A stretch of DNA of 64,000 nt from Sarcophilus harrisii (taxonomy: Eukaryota; Chordata; Mammalia; Dasyuromorphia; Dasyuridae): positions 109,729,925 through 109,793,924 of the forward strand of contig NC_045430.1 of assembly GCF_902635505.1 (NCBI RefSeq), in the 5' to 3' direction. Below are positions 1 through 13,490 of this stretch, piece after piece (position 1 is the first letter of the stretch; each line of letters starts with the position of its first letter). The notes under the pieces were generated by a model. The model was given only the letters and a program-made list of their open reading frames with translations, searched no databases and was not told where the DNA came from. A program made the translations under genes and the position numbers.

Positions 1-1525
1 TCTTGTCTAGGATAAAATTGGGCCCTTTGCAGAGAGAATCTACCTACATCTTTCAATTTCAGATATCCTATTTTATAGGATCCTAGAGAAATTTAGCACA
101 AAAAAAATTTAGGCTGCAGTTATAACATCAGTTTTCTGGAGTGTGTTTCCTCTCAAATCAATTTCACTGAGATTATCAGTCAGGCTATTGGATTTTGCTG
201 AAATGGGAATGTATGAAGATGATATTTGTATGTTACTGAATCCTTATTGTTATTGAGTCTAATACTTCTATTTCAACAGAAATATCGAGTTTGCATCACT
301 ATTACAATGCTGGTGTTTATTTGAGAAATATAATATTTTTCTTTTCATATTATATATATCAAGACTGCTTGACTTACTATGACATCCTTAAACCCAGCAA
401 ATTCACAGTTAAAGTTTGCTTATGTGCCTGAAAATCCTAAATAAACAAAATCTATATGTATTCCTTTTTTGAGAGCTTCAAACCTTGTTTTTCTGTTTTC
501 TCTGTTTAATCCTGTAGGTGAGTTTACAATTGTGCTTATATTGACTTTACAATATCTAGAATCTAGTATAGGAAAATTTAGGTGCCCTGTGTAATAAAGA
601 CCCAGAGAAAAGTTATCTGGACTTGTACGGGAACCAGCTACGGTTCAGAGACCCCAAGAGAAATTTTGGTGTCCCCTGTGTAGAAAGGGACACTTGAAAA
701 TGTTGTTCAGATTCTAGTTTGATAGCTTTTTGCACTGAGAGAATCATGACAGAAAATCATCTAGGACTTTTGATTTCTCACCAGAGAGTGAAGGAGTCAC
801 TTCCAGCCTACTTTAAATGCCTGATCCTCTCATGGAGTGTCCTATATGCTCTGAGACTGAAAAGAGACTCCGCTTTTCTGTGTCTGAAGAAGCTTCATTT
901 TCTTTTTTATTAGAAGTCATCCAATAATTGAACTTATTTTGTGGGAATCCAGAGTGAAGATCTGATCTCTAGTGGAGTGGGCAAGGGTATTGTACCTGCT
1001 CAACCCTCACCCAGAGAGAGATTTGTTGTCACCAAGCTAAGTAAATTTGGTTTCTCATCTTAGAATGTTGGTAACACAATCCTAGGTCCTAAATCTCTTT
1101 AGTAAGAGCTCCATCTGGTCTGATAAGTGATGTACAAACCAGATTTCCTTCAACCAATGGAAGATTATTTGGTTTTTTCTCTTTTTTTGGTGGGGGGGGG
1201 GAGGTATTGAAGAAGGTCATTGAAGCACTAAGTCAAGCATTTATTGAATACTAAAGAAGCAGTAACTTTTTTGTAAAATTAGCAAAATGTTTCTCATTTG
1301 TTGAATCTGCAAAAACTCATTTGGAGATACTTAGGTTTTGCCTACATGTTTAAGACTGTCTAAGATCTTGCTGCATTGATTTTTTTAAAACTATTTTCTT
1401 TACAGCATTGGGAAAGTAGAAAGTAAATAAAAGGACAATGTTTGAGTCTCACCAGAGAGCCCAGAGAACTGGACTGGGGACATGGACAATGTGTTCAAAA
1501 TGCATTTTTTTTTTTTTTACCAAGA
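1..1525. other. AT-rich intergenic, nothing recognised
   Basis: No gene, RNA or recognisable repeat. A short G run lies at about 1191-1202. The small open frames have no family resemblance. Confidence 0.5.
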
Positions 1526-1538
1526 ATGACAAAGTTTT

Positions 1539-1684
1539 GGGGTTTTTAGCTAAGGCAATTGGGTTAAGTGACTTGCCCAGGGTCACACAGCTACGAAGTG
1601 TTAAGTGTCTGAGGGCTACATTTGAACTCAGCTCCTCCTGACTTCAGGGCTGGTGCTCTACCCACTGCACCACCTGGCTGCCCC
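1539..1684 (-). mobile_element. tRNA-headed marsupial CORE-SINE
   Basis: Minus-strand SINE with the CORE block (GTGACCCTGGGCAAGTCACT on the minus strand) and head ending in the typical GCACCACCTGGCTGCC on the + strand. Flanked by a perfect 13-bp target-site duplication ATGACAAAGTTTT (1526-1538 and 1685-1697). Confidence 0.85.
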
Positions 1685-1697
1685 ATGACAAAGTTTT

Positions 1698-2030
1698 AGA
1701 AGAAAAGGAGAGGGCATTGAGAGTCTGACACATTCTCAGACCCTACCTACTTGCTCAGCTGATACAATCTCTCTACATGGAGGATGCTGGATCTGGGAGA
1801 ATTGTGATGGTTTGGAGAGAATATATGAAGCTTGTACAGATATTCTATAACTGCTTCCAGTTGGCTAGCCATGTGTTTAGGAGATTTTTTTTTTCAATTG
1901 GCTGCATAGATAAAACTGTCCACCTCTTCAAAAAAGTCAGCTTTGGTTACCTCTCACTTCGCTCCATTCTCATCTGGAAGAGATCTTTGATCCTTTCTCT
2001 CACATCATCCTAGGGAGAGACCTGGCAGTA
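1698..2030. other. Intergenic, nothing recognised
   Basis: Unique-looking AT-rich sequence, no supported feature. Confidence 0.4.
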
Positions 2031-2047
2031 AGAATAAAGGCCCTAGG

Positions 2048-2739
2048 AAAAAGGGACCCACATGTGCAAAAATGTTTGTGGCAGACCTTTTTGTAGTGGC
2101 CAGAAACTGGAAACTAGGTAGATGCCCATCAGCTGGAGAATGGCTGAATAAGTTGTGGTACAGGAATGTTATGGAATATTATTGTTCTATAAGAAATGAC
2201 CAGCAGGATGATTTCAGAAAAGCCTGGAAAGACTTACGTGAACTGATGCTGAATGAAATGAGCAGAATCAGGAGATCATTATACACGGCAACAATAAGAT
2301 TATACAATGATTAGTTCTGATAGACGTGGCTGTCTTCAATAATGAGATGATTCAAACCAATTCCAATTGTCCAGTAATGAAAAGCGCTATATACACACAG
2401 AGAGAAGGCTATGGGAACCAAGTACGTACCACAACACAGCATTCTCACTCTCTCTGTTGTTATTTTGCTTATATTTTGTTTTCTTTCTGTTTTTCTTTTT
2501 CTTCCTTCTTGATTTGATTTTTCTTGTGCAGCAAGATAACTATAAATATTTATACATATGTTGGATTTAACATGTATTTCAAGATATTTAACATGTATTA
2601 GACTACCTGCCATTTAGGGGAGGGGATGGGGGAAGGAGAGGAAAATTTGGAACAAAAATGCAAGGGTCAATGTTGGAAAAAATTACCCAATAATAAGCTT
2701 TATTAATTAATTAATTAATTAATTGGGAAAAAAAGAAGA
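2048..2739 (+). mobile_element. L1 LINE, 5'-truncated 3' end
   Basis: Codes the last part of L1 ORF2 (MFVADLFVVARNWK, then EWLNKLWYRNVMEYYC), then a 3'UTR and a (TTAA)n/A-rich tail. Flanked by an imperfect 17-bp duplication (AGAATAAAGGCCCTAGG at 2031 and AGAATAAAGTCCCTGGG at 2740). The open frame over the ORF2 end suggests modest age. Confidence 0.85.
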
Positions 2740-2756
2740 AGAATAAAGTCCCTGGG

Positions 2757-4344
2757 GCCATCTTCTTCTATGTGGCTCCCCAAGAAACAGGCCTAGATCC
2801 TTGGCTTTTTCATTTGTTCTTTTCCATTTTACAAACAGGGAGTACAACACTGAGCCATAGGAGAGCTAACCATAGGAATATAGAAACTGGAATACAGACT
2901 GAGTTTGCAGATAGTCTAGCATCATTGCTATAAGAAGCACAGAATAGTATTTGTAAGTAACTTTTGAGATCCCAACCTGGTGGAAGGATTCATTTAGCAA
3001 TGATGTCCTTTTGGATATAAACTTAGTGAGAGCTGTGATAGATAAGTAGGAACTGAGCTAAATTTTGAGCTTATACCCCCAGAAACCAAGATGGCATATG
3101 GGAGAGTATAACCTAGAAGTATATTAGGGGAAATGTTTGTATGTTTAAGATCTATACTTTTGAAGCAAATATCCCTTTGTAAAAGCAACTGGGTGTTAAG
3201 TGATTAAATAGAACTTGTAATTAGTCACTGGCCCCCCTAACAATAAGGTAAACACAGCCATCGATGGCAGTAAAGAAAAAATGTGTCCAGTCTCTCAGGA
3301 TGACCCCCTGAAATCTCGAGGGGAGATGCAGCAGGCTCTAAAGGCAAGTCCTGATATACATACTATACATAAGTATATGTGTATGGTACATACATGTGAA
3401 TATATTGCAAATACATGCACCTGTGTGTGTGTCTAGCATGCAGTCTGGTTCTTTGGGGATGGACACAGGCTCCGGCTCACTGCTAAGGGGCATAACAACA
3501 AGCAGATCCAATTTGGTCCTTGGGGGTGTCAGGAAGGGTTTTCTTCATCCTTGTGTAGGCTAAAAGAGCAGCAGAAAAGTTCCACCTCTATCTATTTCGA
3601 ACCTTGTCTGATTTGAGATATTTTTCTCCCTTGGACTTCCCTCTGTAAGAGAAGGAATTTCTCTCCGTTCTCTCAGACTCAGTAGCCCACAGTGACCCCT
3701 TGGAGAATGTCAGTGGTGATCAGCATCAGCTTGCCTAGGTGAGTCTGAGAATCACCCTCAAGTCTCCGGCTGCCTCTTCTGCTTTGTTTTTCCTTCCATG
3801 ACTCCAGGTCACGGATCACTATTATGAGATAAACCCTGACAACCTGAGTTCAAGTAATGGGAATTCTTGAATTAGTTCTGGTAGCCCAAAAGAAAATGCT
3901 TCCTGCAACTCAGCGGCCTCTCAGAGGAGAAACGTGCCAGGAGAGACCGTCAGGAAGATGAGGTTGCTGAAAAAACTGAAACAGCCCAAGTCAGGGCATG
4001 GCTTTCCAGGAAAGCTGAACTCATGAGTTAAAAGAAAATGAAGATCACATGTAAAGTGAAATAACTGTTCAGCAGTGAACAAAGTGCCTTTATTTTTCAG
4101 GAGAGTATAATAGGAGTTATTGTTTGATGTGCAGTGAGGGATTAACCTAGAGCCCACGTGAGCCTGGGTCACGAGTGGCGCTGAGTCTGCATCCCACAAT
4201 CTCCTCCCGACACATGTGCTCTGGTCTCTTGTTAAATGGCATGCATGACCCTTCATCCCCACGGCAGAGCGTGTTTTCATGTTGGGACCAGTGGGAACCA
4301 CCTCAGAAGATTTTTAAGTGAAATAGATCTGCTCTTCCTATCTT
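2757..4344. other. Intergenic, nothing firmly recognised
   Basis: Mixed sequence with short TATA/TGTG-rich bits near 3355-3430. No gene or repeat family could be assigned. Confidence 0.35.
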
Positions 4345-4800
4345 CCTTTTTCTTTTTTTGGCAAAAGATAAATTTATTAGGGAATAGGTTATGGACAAAA
4401 TGAAGGGATACAATAGTCACTGGGAAGGGTAAATATGAAATAAAATAAGAGAGCATAGGAAAGACAAGTTCCTTAGTGGAACTTACAATTATCCAGTAAA
4501 AAGGGAGCACTCCATGAGGTTGGGGCAAGCCCTTGGCTGGCAGGCTAAATCCTGAAAGGGCACTTAGAACCCTGAAAAAGTTAATTATAAGGAGAAGCAG
4601 TGGGGTTGGGGAGACACCACATAGCACGGGGGAAGGTGAAGGGGAAAAACACCATGAGGCAGGGTGCCATGGCAGACTGACCCAAAGGAGGGCAGCTTCT
4701 TCCTATCTTATCTGTAAAACATTTCAGAACTCTTTCAAGTTCTGCCTCAGACTTGAGGCTGGAGTTCCAGCCTTTCTCCTCTTGCAAATGGTTATCAAGT
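4345..4800 (-). mobile_element. LTR fossil, family A (solo LTR-like)
   Basis: The minus strand reads like the LTR copies at 18.7-22.2 kb: the shared block runs from CTAAGTGCCCTTTCAGGATT through the CTGGATAATTGTAAGTTCC block to AATAAATTTATCTTTTGCC. Old and diverged. Endogenous retrovirus LTR by structure (TATA/poly(A) layout seen in the better copy); class not assigned. Confidence 0.55.
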
Positions 4801-5895
4801 GAGCTTGAGAGTTTGGTTGCTCAACAGAGGTTACCTTCAAAACATCTTCTCAGGGGATAAAATGACCACCACCAGGGAGATACCACCAGTACTACAGATT
4901 AAGAAAGCCAAGCAGTGCCCTAGATGTGCAGATGTGGAACTTAAATGATTACTTAATACAGATCCAAGATGAAAGTAAAATTCTTACTCTGCAGTCCCAC
5001 AAGTATCCCAGGAGAATATGAGAAGAAAAATGGGTTTCTGCTTTATTTTACTTTGTCAGTGTGCTCTGTCTGAATCTTTAGTGCTTTAAACATTTCTTTT
5101 GTGACAGAGGAAATAAATTGCTGTCCTATTCCATTCTAGAATGGACCCTCTTAATCCCTTCTGAGGAGATCCTAGACAGGAGATATTCCTAAACCTTGTT
5201 TTATAGGTTTTCCCCAGAATGTGAGGAGAATGAGATGAATGCAAAAATGAAACCGTGAAAACAGTTTCATTCTTATTAGGAATCCAAGGATATAAACACA
5301 ATGTGTACCCAGGCTTATATAGCTCCTTTGTAGTAAGAAGCCCTGCCCTGGGACCAAGGGTCATTATATAAACATTTGTTAAGGTTCCCTTATGAATCTT
5401 TGGGGGTTTAAGTACTAATCTTGTAATAAATATAATAAATATCTGTCCTATACCTGATATCTATTTTACATATTAATTTTTTTTAAATCTAAAAAGTACT
5501 CTGGAAAAAAATCCTTTTAGAGAAGAGGAGATTCTCTCCAGAACTCCAGGTTGAGGATAAAGAGCTAAAAAATACAAGAAAAGCCTGATCCCCTATCTTT
5601 TCAATCAGATTTCCTCCTAACTGAACACAGGTCATATGAGTTGAGATGAGAGCCCTCTTTCTAGAAAGGACTTATCTCCACCTGTTTACATAAATACATA
5701 CAAAGTAAACACAAAGTATTTAAGATTCAGTCATAGAATATGAACAGTACTTTTTACATAATAAGCATTTTTGAAATGAACTAAAACTTTGGTGTCCATT
5801 TATTTAAATGGATTTGAATATGAAAAACCAAATGGATTTGAATATTAATTCTATTAATATGAATCACTAATCAAAAGAGAAGTGTTTTCTCTTTT
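4801..5895. other. Intergenic, nothing recognised
   Basis: AT-rich sequence with no supported feature. Confidence 0.4.
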
Positions 5896-5899
5896 TGTG

Positions 5900-6265
5900 T
5901 TTGTGTTTTATATTTCCAAATACATGCAAAGATAATTTTCAACATGCACCTTTACAAAACCTTGTGTTCCAAATTTTTCTTCCTTCTTCTCTCCCTCCCC
6001 CTTCCCCAAGACAGCAAGCAATCCGATATTGGTTAAACATGTGCATTTCTTCTAAACATATTTCCATATTTGTCACCCTATGCAAGAAAAATCAGATCAA
6101 AAGGGAAAAAACACAAGAAAGAAAAAAAAAGCAAATAAATAACAACAACAACAACAACAAAGGTGACCATACTATGCTTTGATCCATATTCAATGTCGAT
6201 AGTTCTCTCTCTCTGGATGCAAATGGCACTTTCCATCACAAGTCTACTGGAATTAGAAAGTGTTT
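5900..6265 (-). mobile_element. L1 3' end fragment
   Basis: Antisense copy of the marsupial L1 3'UTR (minus-strand tail at about 5900). Same blocks as at 17.15-17.5 kb: CAAAACCTTGTGTTCCAAAT, then AGAAAAATCAGATCAAAA. An ACA-repeat run lies at about 6139-6160. Confidence 0.75.
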
Positions 6266-6912
6266 TCCATTGTTTTTGTGCCGATTACTTAATATACCTA
6301 TTTTCTCTTTCCAGTATTCTCTTGCTTTTCACAAAACACAATCACAGAGATAAAATGACTCCGTGAAAGCATTTTACTTTTTAGGCATTGAACTGAAGTA
6401 CCATGACTCCAAGTTCACCCCTTACCTAAGTTCAACCTACAGGGTAGAGGTAAGAGGCATCCCAGATAGCTCGTTATTAATTGTTGATGAAGTTCCATGT
6501 CTCCATCCTGTAATAATGTCCTGGCCACCCACCCATCTGTAGCTATTCTGTCATGATAATACTATGAGTTTTGTTCTAATCTTTCTTTGCAGAGCCACCC
6601 CTCACTTTTTTTTAAAGCTGATAGTCCTCAGAAGGCTATCATTCCACTACTTCAAGAACAACTAATCATTCCAGACATGAGTCTGTCATAGATCTGAGAA
6701 GCCTGTTCCTAAACAAAAATTCTCTCTTTTGTGTCCTCAGTAAAGCCAACCAGAATTTGCTTGAAGACTTTAAAAAGAAAGGCTTCTGAGGCAACATTCT
6801 GCTTTTTGGTGGCTCTCCCTAGCTAACAGGTTCATAAATCAAGAACTAGATGGGATGGACCTTAGAGGCAATCAGCCCAATGTCCTTATGATAGGGGATT
6901 AGCTTATGCCTA
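6266..6912. other. Intergenic, nothing firmly recognised
   Basis: No gene. A short MIR/CR1-like bit near 6840-6880 (AGATGGGATGGACCTTAGAG) is too short to assign. Confidence 0.35.
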
Positions 6913-7102
6913 CCAGGGGTCCCTACAGCACCAAGGCCAGATACAACACCTGAGGATATTTATCCCCCTCACCCAGGGCTATGAAGTTTCTTTAATTAAA
7001 GGCCCACAAAACAAAGTTTTGGTTTTTACTATAGTCCGGCCTTCTAACAGTCTGAGGGACAGTGAACTGGCCCCCTACTTAAAAAGTTTGAGGACCCCTG
7101 GA
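6913..7102 (-). mobile_element. hAT-type DNA transposon, terminal remnant
   Basis: The right end, on the minus strand, reads CAGGGGTCCTCAAACTTTTT followed by a block with GGGGGCCAGTTCACTGTCCC, the terminal-inverted-repeat style of hAT-Charlie elements in marsupials. The left end begins CAGGGGTCC but does not extend as a matching repeat, and no 8-bp duplication is visible. Probably an internally deleted copy or a fragment. Confidence 0.5.
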
Positions 7103-7295
7103 CCATCTAAGACGGCATCATCTGCGTGGAAGATGCTGGAGAACCTGATTCTATATGACTAAAGAAAGATGCATTGCATAGAGTTTGTGAAGTGGGCTTA
7201 TCGAGCCAGTCATTTTCCATTGGCTACACAGCTGAAACTGCCTTAAAACTGCCCGACAGAGAACAACTGGGGCTTTTCATGCATTCAGATGTGAC

Positions 7296-7475
<180 letters not shown>

Positions 7476-7769
7476 TGGGAGACCGAGAGATAGGACCATA
7501 TGGCCTATAGTGGAGAGGGAAGAAAAGAGAATGGCCTTAGGATCTTTCCTCCTTAACATATGGTTTCACCTTAACTCTGAGTTTTGAATTCAGAAAAAAA
7601 AAAAATCCCTATTGTGCTCATCCAGGAAGGCTTTAAGATATGGCAGCTTCATCTATACAACTAATGGAAAAAGATTGCTTTCATCATGGGATAAGCCAAC
7701 TGTAGAATACATATGCACCATTTCTCCAGTCTCCCAGAGTTTTTCATATGTCTAGATATACCACAAACT

Positions 7770-7905
7770 CTTATTATAATCTTATTTTACAGATCAGGAA
7801 ACTGAAACCCAAAGAAATTAAGAGACTTGCCCAGCGGCACACAGAGAGAAAGCAGGAGAGTCAAAACTCAAACTCAATTTTCCTAATTCCAAGCTCAGCA
7901 CTCTG
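7770..7905 (-). mobile_element. MIR-type SINE fragment
   Basis: Antisense MIR core: GATCAGGAAACTGAAACCCA, then AGACTTGCCCAGCGGCACAC. Diverged. Confidence 0.6.
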
Positions 7906-7924
7906 TATTGAAAAAATGAAATAA

Positions 7925-8060
7925 TTTTCCACCATCAAGTCTAAATCTGTCTCTCTGTATCTTCTACCTGTTGATCTTAGTTATGCTCTCTGGGGTCAAA
8001 AAGAACAAGTGTCCTACAACACAGGAGCTCATCAGATACCTGGAAAAAATTAAAATGTTC
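7925..8060 (-). mobile_element. CR1/L3-type LINE fragment
   Basis: Antisense of the CR1/L3 3' region (AAATCTGTCTCTCTGTATCT, CTCTGGGGTCAAAAAGAACA), matching the layout of the larger copies near 30 and 42 kb. Confidence 0.5.
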
Positions 8061-9175
8061 TTTTTAAGTCAGTCATTTCCAAATGTTCGATAATGACGCC
8101 ACTCCTTTTTTATTTTTTTAAAAGCCATACTTAGTTTCTATTTTTGTCAAATAAGAATGTATTATAATTTTATAGCAATGACAACAAATTATGTTGATAT
8201 TTATTGATTTATAAAATCCTTTACAATTTTCACATTTCTAAGAAAATAATTATAATATCAATGTGACAAGTGGGCTTATATGCAGAATTCATGTAAAAGA
8301 ACTGTAGTAGGAGGGCAGCTTTAGGCCAAGGGGCCCCAAGATTCTTCACTATCACCTCACATGACACTAGTGAAGAGGAATTGGTTCAAGTCAGTACTCT
8401 CAATACGTATGGCTTGTTCTGCTTAGACTCTCATTTGCTTTAAGGATTTAATTTATCTTATTTTAAAGATATATAAATTATGGTATATGTTTATATGCAA
8501 TCCTATTTATAGTAAACTTGCTTCTACCTAGGGCTTATGATTATATTTCTGTTTTTGTGAGTAATCCAAAGAAAACGACTGGCCTTTCACTGCAATTTAT
8601 GATAAAAGAAGGATTATCTATCTTCTGTTTCTTTAAAGAAGCAAAAATTCTTCTGAAATCTCCATATATTCTGGCATTAATCACACAAACAAGTATAACA
8701 CCCTGTTACAATAATTAGTTTGTTTTAAGTCTGGGGAAATATAATGGCCCCTGAGGTCCACGGGGCTCCCTCCTCTGTAGCTTTAGGGAATTTATGTTAG
8801 ATGAAAAGTTATGAATACAATGACAATCACTGCAGCCCCCAATTAGGAAAATTCCTAATATTTAGGCAAAGATTTGGTTCTCTGCCTAATTTATATTTAC
8901 AACTATCCCTAGTTTACCCCTAGTGTCTTTTTGGTTAGGACATTAAAGATATCAGAAACATCTGGGTAACAAAGCAGATTATATTACAGTATCTGTGAAT
9001 AGACAAATTGTGGGAGGGGAGGTCAGGGAAAGAGCCAAACTTTGTCTTGGAATTTCCTCGTCTTTGAGTAGTTGAGTACAATTGGTTTCATCATTCTTAG
9101 TCCTCTGCTTCAAGATGCCTGTAGGGTTAATGGTTCTCTTCAATATCCCCCTTCTCTGCCATAAATCAAACCTAA
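8061..9175. other. Intergenic, nothing recognised
   Basis: AT-rich. No supported feature. Confidence 0.4.
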
Positions 9176-9177
9176 CA

Positions 9178-9201
9178 CCATCATCATCATCATCATCATC
9201 A
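9178..9201 (+). repeat. (CAT)8 microsatellite
   Basis: Eight ATC/CAT triplets directly before a MIR copy. Confidence 0.9.
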
Positions 9202-9450
9202 TGAATATTTACATATCATTTACTATGTGGGGGGTATTATGCTAAGCACTTCATATTTGTTATTTCATTTGATCCTTACAACAACCTTGGGAAGTAAATG
9301 CTATTGTTATCCCCATTTTATAGATGAGGAAACTAAGGCAAATAGAGATTAAGTAACTTGCCAGGAATCACACAGCTAGTGTCTGAGGTTGAATTTGAAC
9401 TCAAATCTTCCTGATGCTAGGTCCTAAACGGTATATGGGCCACCTAGCTA
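9202..9450 (-). mobile_element. MIR SINE, near full length
   Basis: Antisense MIR consensus order: ATTTACTATGTG, TGCTAAGCACTTCATA, CCCCATTTTATAGATGAGGA, AACTTGCC, CACACAGCTAGT, CACCTAGCTA. Confidence 0.75.
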
Positions 9451-10029
9451 CTTTATTGCTCTACTGGTTGCTTTTGGGCTTTCCGATCTGTCCAGCTCAG
9501 CTCTGTAGGACCCCAATCCTTCCTTTTCACTTCTAGAGCTTCAAAAATCTCTTCCTACCTTTTTTTACAAGCATGGGCTACCATGAATCTTTGTTGACAC
9601 AATATAATTAAAAGGTAAGTTATATTAGGTTCCCATAATACCTTCCTTTCCTGAGGTAAGAAATTTAGGAAGAGGTTAGGTTCTCAGTCAGATATACATT
9701 TATATCTTCTCTAGTTAATCCCTGATCTCTGTGTAATTAAAGGAAAATTAAAGTTAGAGGGCTTAGGTAATGAAAGATAAGATTATATTATAATAGCTGT
9801 GAATAGAGAGGCACCTTGAGTTGAGGAAAGAGCAGACTTCTTATCAAATAGTTTTTTAGTTGGATACAAGTTTTTAATAGTTGGATACAACTAGTGAAGT
9901 TCAGGTCATCTGCTCTGAAATGTTTGTTTGGAGAACTAAAGAAGAAGGCAGCACACAGTCTTGGGATTCCAATTTAGGCTCATAAGCACATGTTCCAGTT
10001 CCAGTTACAATTTTAGCCAAAGTGAGGGA
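9451..10029. other. Intergenic, nothing recognised
   Basis: No supported feature. Confidence 0.4.
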
Positions 10030-11400
10030 AGGTATTATTTTTATTTGATTTCTTTTATCATATTTATTCATATTTTGTTAATAATTTGCAATTCTTTTTG
10101 ACAGCTTCTTGTTTCTATATTTTGACCATTTTTCTATGAGGAAATGATATATTTTTTTGTTGTCTAAATATATTAGATACCAAAACTTATCAAAAAACAT
10201 TTAATGCAAAGATTTTTTTTTATCCAGTTGACCACTTCACTTTTTTCTAAATTTATTTGTGAACAAGCTTTTCAATTTCAAGTAATTGAAATGGTCTAGT
10301 TTATCTTTGGTCATTTTTTCTATTCCTTGTTTTGTTACATATTTATGACCTGCTTATAGCTATGAAATATATATAATGGGTTTCTCTTCTGATTTTTAAA
10401 GTAGCATGATCTTTTATATTTGAATATGTTTCCATTTTTAATTTGTTGTGAAATATGGTGTAAATTGTTGGTCTTATTTCGATCAACCTACTTTCTATTT
10501 TCACCAGCGATTCTTATCAAGTAGAATATTCTTTTCTAAATAATTCATGTTTTCAGGTTCGTCAGAAAAATTTGGGCTATTGAATTTCATCATTTCTGAT
10601 TCTTCTTTTTCTAGTCAGTTCCATTATCTACTTTTCTTTTTTTTTATCACCAATATTAAATCATTTTGATGATTGCTGCTTTGTAATAAAATGTGAGGTC
10701 TGGATATATCCTATTTTCCTCTTCATCCATAACTTTTTTCATTATTTTACTTAATATTCTAATTTTACATATCTACAAATAAATTTGATCATTATCTTTA
10801 TCTAGCTCGGTAAAGTATCTTTTGTAGTTTAATTAGTATGGAAGAATTAAATCTATAAATTAACTTCCATATTATTGAAATTTTTATTATATTAGCATGG
10901 CTCAGAAGTGAATGCTGATAATCATCCAGATATGTGTCATTATTTCTTTTAAGTGCAGTTTTTGTTGAATCCATACAAGTATTGAATATACTGTAATAGA
11001 TTCATTCCCAAATACTTTATGAATTTTGTAATTAGTTTGAATGTTATTTCCCAGTCTATTGCTATTTCCTGGTTCTGCTATTTTTATATTGAAATGCTAT
11101 AGATTTTGTTTGTTTTGCTTATTGTCCCAATTAGTTTCTTTGTTGAAGCAGCAGGATGTTCTAAGTAAACAATCATGTAATGGGGAAATGGGGATAGCTT
11201 CACCTATCTTAATGTTTTACATTTATTTGTCTTATTTGCTATGCCTAGCATTTCTAAAATCATATTAAATAAAAGTAGGAAAGGAGAACATTATCTTTGT
11301 TCCTGTATTTTTGGGAAATCTTCTAGTACATAATACTTCTTTTTGATTTTGCAGAGTAAATTTTTATCAGTTTTTAAGAAAAGATCTCTCTATGTCTATG
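10030..11400 (-). mobile_element. Old L1 ORF2 remnant
   Basis: Antisense of the ORF2 region: T-rich sequence with the block TTGCTGCTTTGTAATAAAAT, equivalent to GCTGCTTTATAATATAGTTT near 18660, then the part upstream in sense. No long frame remains, so it is an old copy. Confidence 0.5.
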
Positions 11401-11404
11401 CTTT

Positions 11405-11600
11405 GTAAGTTTGGGGTTTTAGTGAGAATTCATGTATTTTGGCAAAGCAATTGGGATTAGTGCCTTGAAAAAGGTCACACAGCTAGTAAGTCTTAAGTCG
11501 CTTATTTGTTTGTAGATTTATTTGTAGATATGTAGAATTAGAATATTAAGTCACTGAGAACAGATGTGAATTCTGGTCCTCCTGTCTTGTTTTTCTTTAC
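11405..11600 (-). mobile_element. CORE-SINE fragment
   Basis: Antisense blocks CAATTGGGATTAGTGCC, AGGTCACACAGCTAGTAAGT and GAATTCTGGTCCTCCTG, separated by about 50 bp of AT-rich insert. Confidence 0.5.
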
Positions 11601-11629
11601 CATGACATTATTGTATAAATTATTCTTGG

Positions 11630-12276
11630 TTTCTTCTTACTTTACTCTTCATCTATTTATACACATTTCTTAGTTTTCTCTGAACCTGTTCCTATTATCA
11701 TTTTTTACATCACAATAAAATTCATGATTTCTTCAGTCATTCCCCAAATGATGGACATCACTTTGGTCCTATTTCTTAGAGTTGTGATAAAATTTTATAC
11801 ATGTAAATATTTTCCCTCTTCTTCAGTCTCCTTGAGGTTATAAGTCTAGTACTGACTCACTAACAGGTATAAGCCTAGAGAATAGGTCAAAGAGAGACTT
11901 GCTGCAGAAATTTTTTTCCTAGTCCTTTCTTATTTTAACTGCCTTGATTTTCATTTTTATTCAAACTTTTTAATTTTACACAGTCTTAATTGTCCATCTC
12001 TTCTGTAATTTTCTCTCTCTCTTATTTGGTCATAAACTCATCCCCTATTCATAGTTTCAAATGGCATTTCTTCTCTTATTCACCTAATTTGCTTATGAAG
12101 TAATTTTTTTTATCTATTCTATATATTCATCATTGCTTATCTTGGCACATGATATGAGTTTATGATGGTGGTTTAAACCTAATTTCTGCCAGACTCCTTT
12201 ACAGTTTTCCTAGCAATTTCTAATAAGGACTACTCACTTTAATAGTTGGTGTCTTTGCATATATCAAACACTATGT

Positions 12277-12326
<50 letters not shown>

Positions 12327-12345
12327 GTTGTTTTAGTATGTTGAG
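11630..12345 (-). mobile_element. Old L1 3' remnant with internal loss
   Basis: Antisense L1: CAGTCATTCCCCAAATGATG, then the part reading TTTCCTAGCAATTTCTAATA and TGTCTTTGCATATATCAAAC, which parallels 18480-18570. Blocks between are missing. Confidence 0.5.
12281..12332 (+). repeat. (AT)n-(TTG)n microsatellite
   Basis: About 36 bp of AT, then five GTT units, inside the old L1 remnant. Confidence 0.9.
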
Positions 12346-12639
12346 TCCATAATCTATTAAATGATTTAAAACCAGCACTAATGAGCTTTTTAAATTCAAT
12401 TTCATTTTTATCTTCAGTTCTGAATTCTCTCTCCTCCATTTCCCTTCATCCATTAAGAAGATGAGAAAAACAAAACTCATTACATATATGTATAGTTATA
12501 TATAACAAAATTCTTATATTAGCTATCTCAAAAAAAGAAAAGGAAAGAAGAAATGAGGAGAGAAGAAGAAAAATGAAAGGAAAGAAAAGAAAAGATACTT
12601 CAACTTATACTCTGGGTTCCTCATGGAAATAACATTTTT

Positions 12640-13490
12640 CATCATGAGACCCTTGGAGTTGTGATTGATCGTGGTGTTGATTTAAAATTCTTAAATAGTT
12701 CAAAATTTAATATATTCACAATATTGTTGCTATATAAATTTTCTCCTGGTTCTATGTATTACATTCTGTATCAGTTCATAAAAAATGTTCCAGGTTTTAC
12801 TGAAATCATTCCCTTCATCTTTTCAAAATATCATCACATGCTATATATAATTTGTTCAGTCATTTCCCAATCGATGGACAATGCCTTGTTTTCTAATTCT
12901 TTGGCACCACAAATATAATGTCATTAATATTTTTGTACATGAGTCCTTTTCTTCTTTCTTTGATGTCTTTGGAGTAGTGTCTCTGGGTCAAAAGATATGC
13001 AGTTTTAGATTTTTGGATTTAATTCTAAGTTGCTTTCCGGAATGGTTGACAAGTTTACAGTTCTATCAACAGTGCAAAATAGTACCTCTTTTCTCACAGC
13101 CCCCCTAGCCTTTGATACTTTCCCTTTTTGTCACTTTAGGTAATCTGATTGGTATAAAGTAGTTGTTTTAATGTACATTTCTCTAATTATTAGTGATTTA
13201 AGTGATTTTTTTCACATGACTATTGATAACTTCCTCTGAAGACTATTCCTATCCTATAGCCATTAATCAACTGGAAAATGCCTCTCATTCTTATAAAGTT
13301 GACTCAGTTTCCCGTATATCTAAGAAATGAGACCTTTACCAGAGAAAATTGCTACAAAGATTTTTCCCCTACTTTCCTTCTTCTATTTCCTACATTGGTT
13401 TATGCAAAAACTCGTTAGTTTTACATAATCAAAACAATTTTAACTGTTTTGAAATAAAAAAAATTTACTTCCTCTGAACATCTTATTTCT
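12640..13490 (-). mobile_element. Old L1 3' half remnant
   Basis: Antisense ORF2 end: CAGTCATTTCCCAATCGATG, AAAAGATATGCAGTTTTAGA, TCCGGAATGGTTGACAAG, then AATCAACTGGAAAATGCC. These are in the same order as the copies at 17.7-18.2 and 26.7-27.1 kb but strongly diverged. Confidence 0.65.
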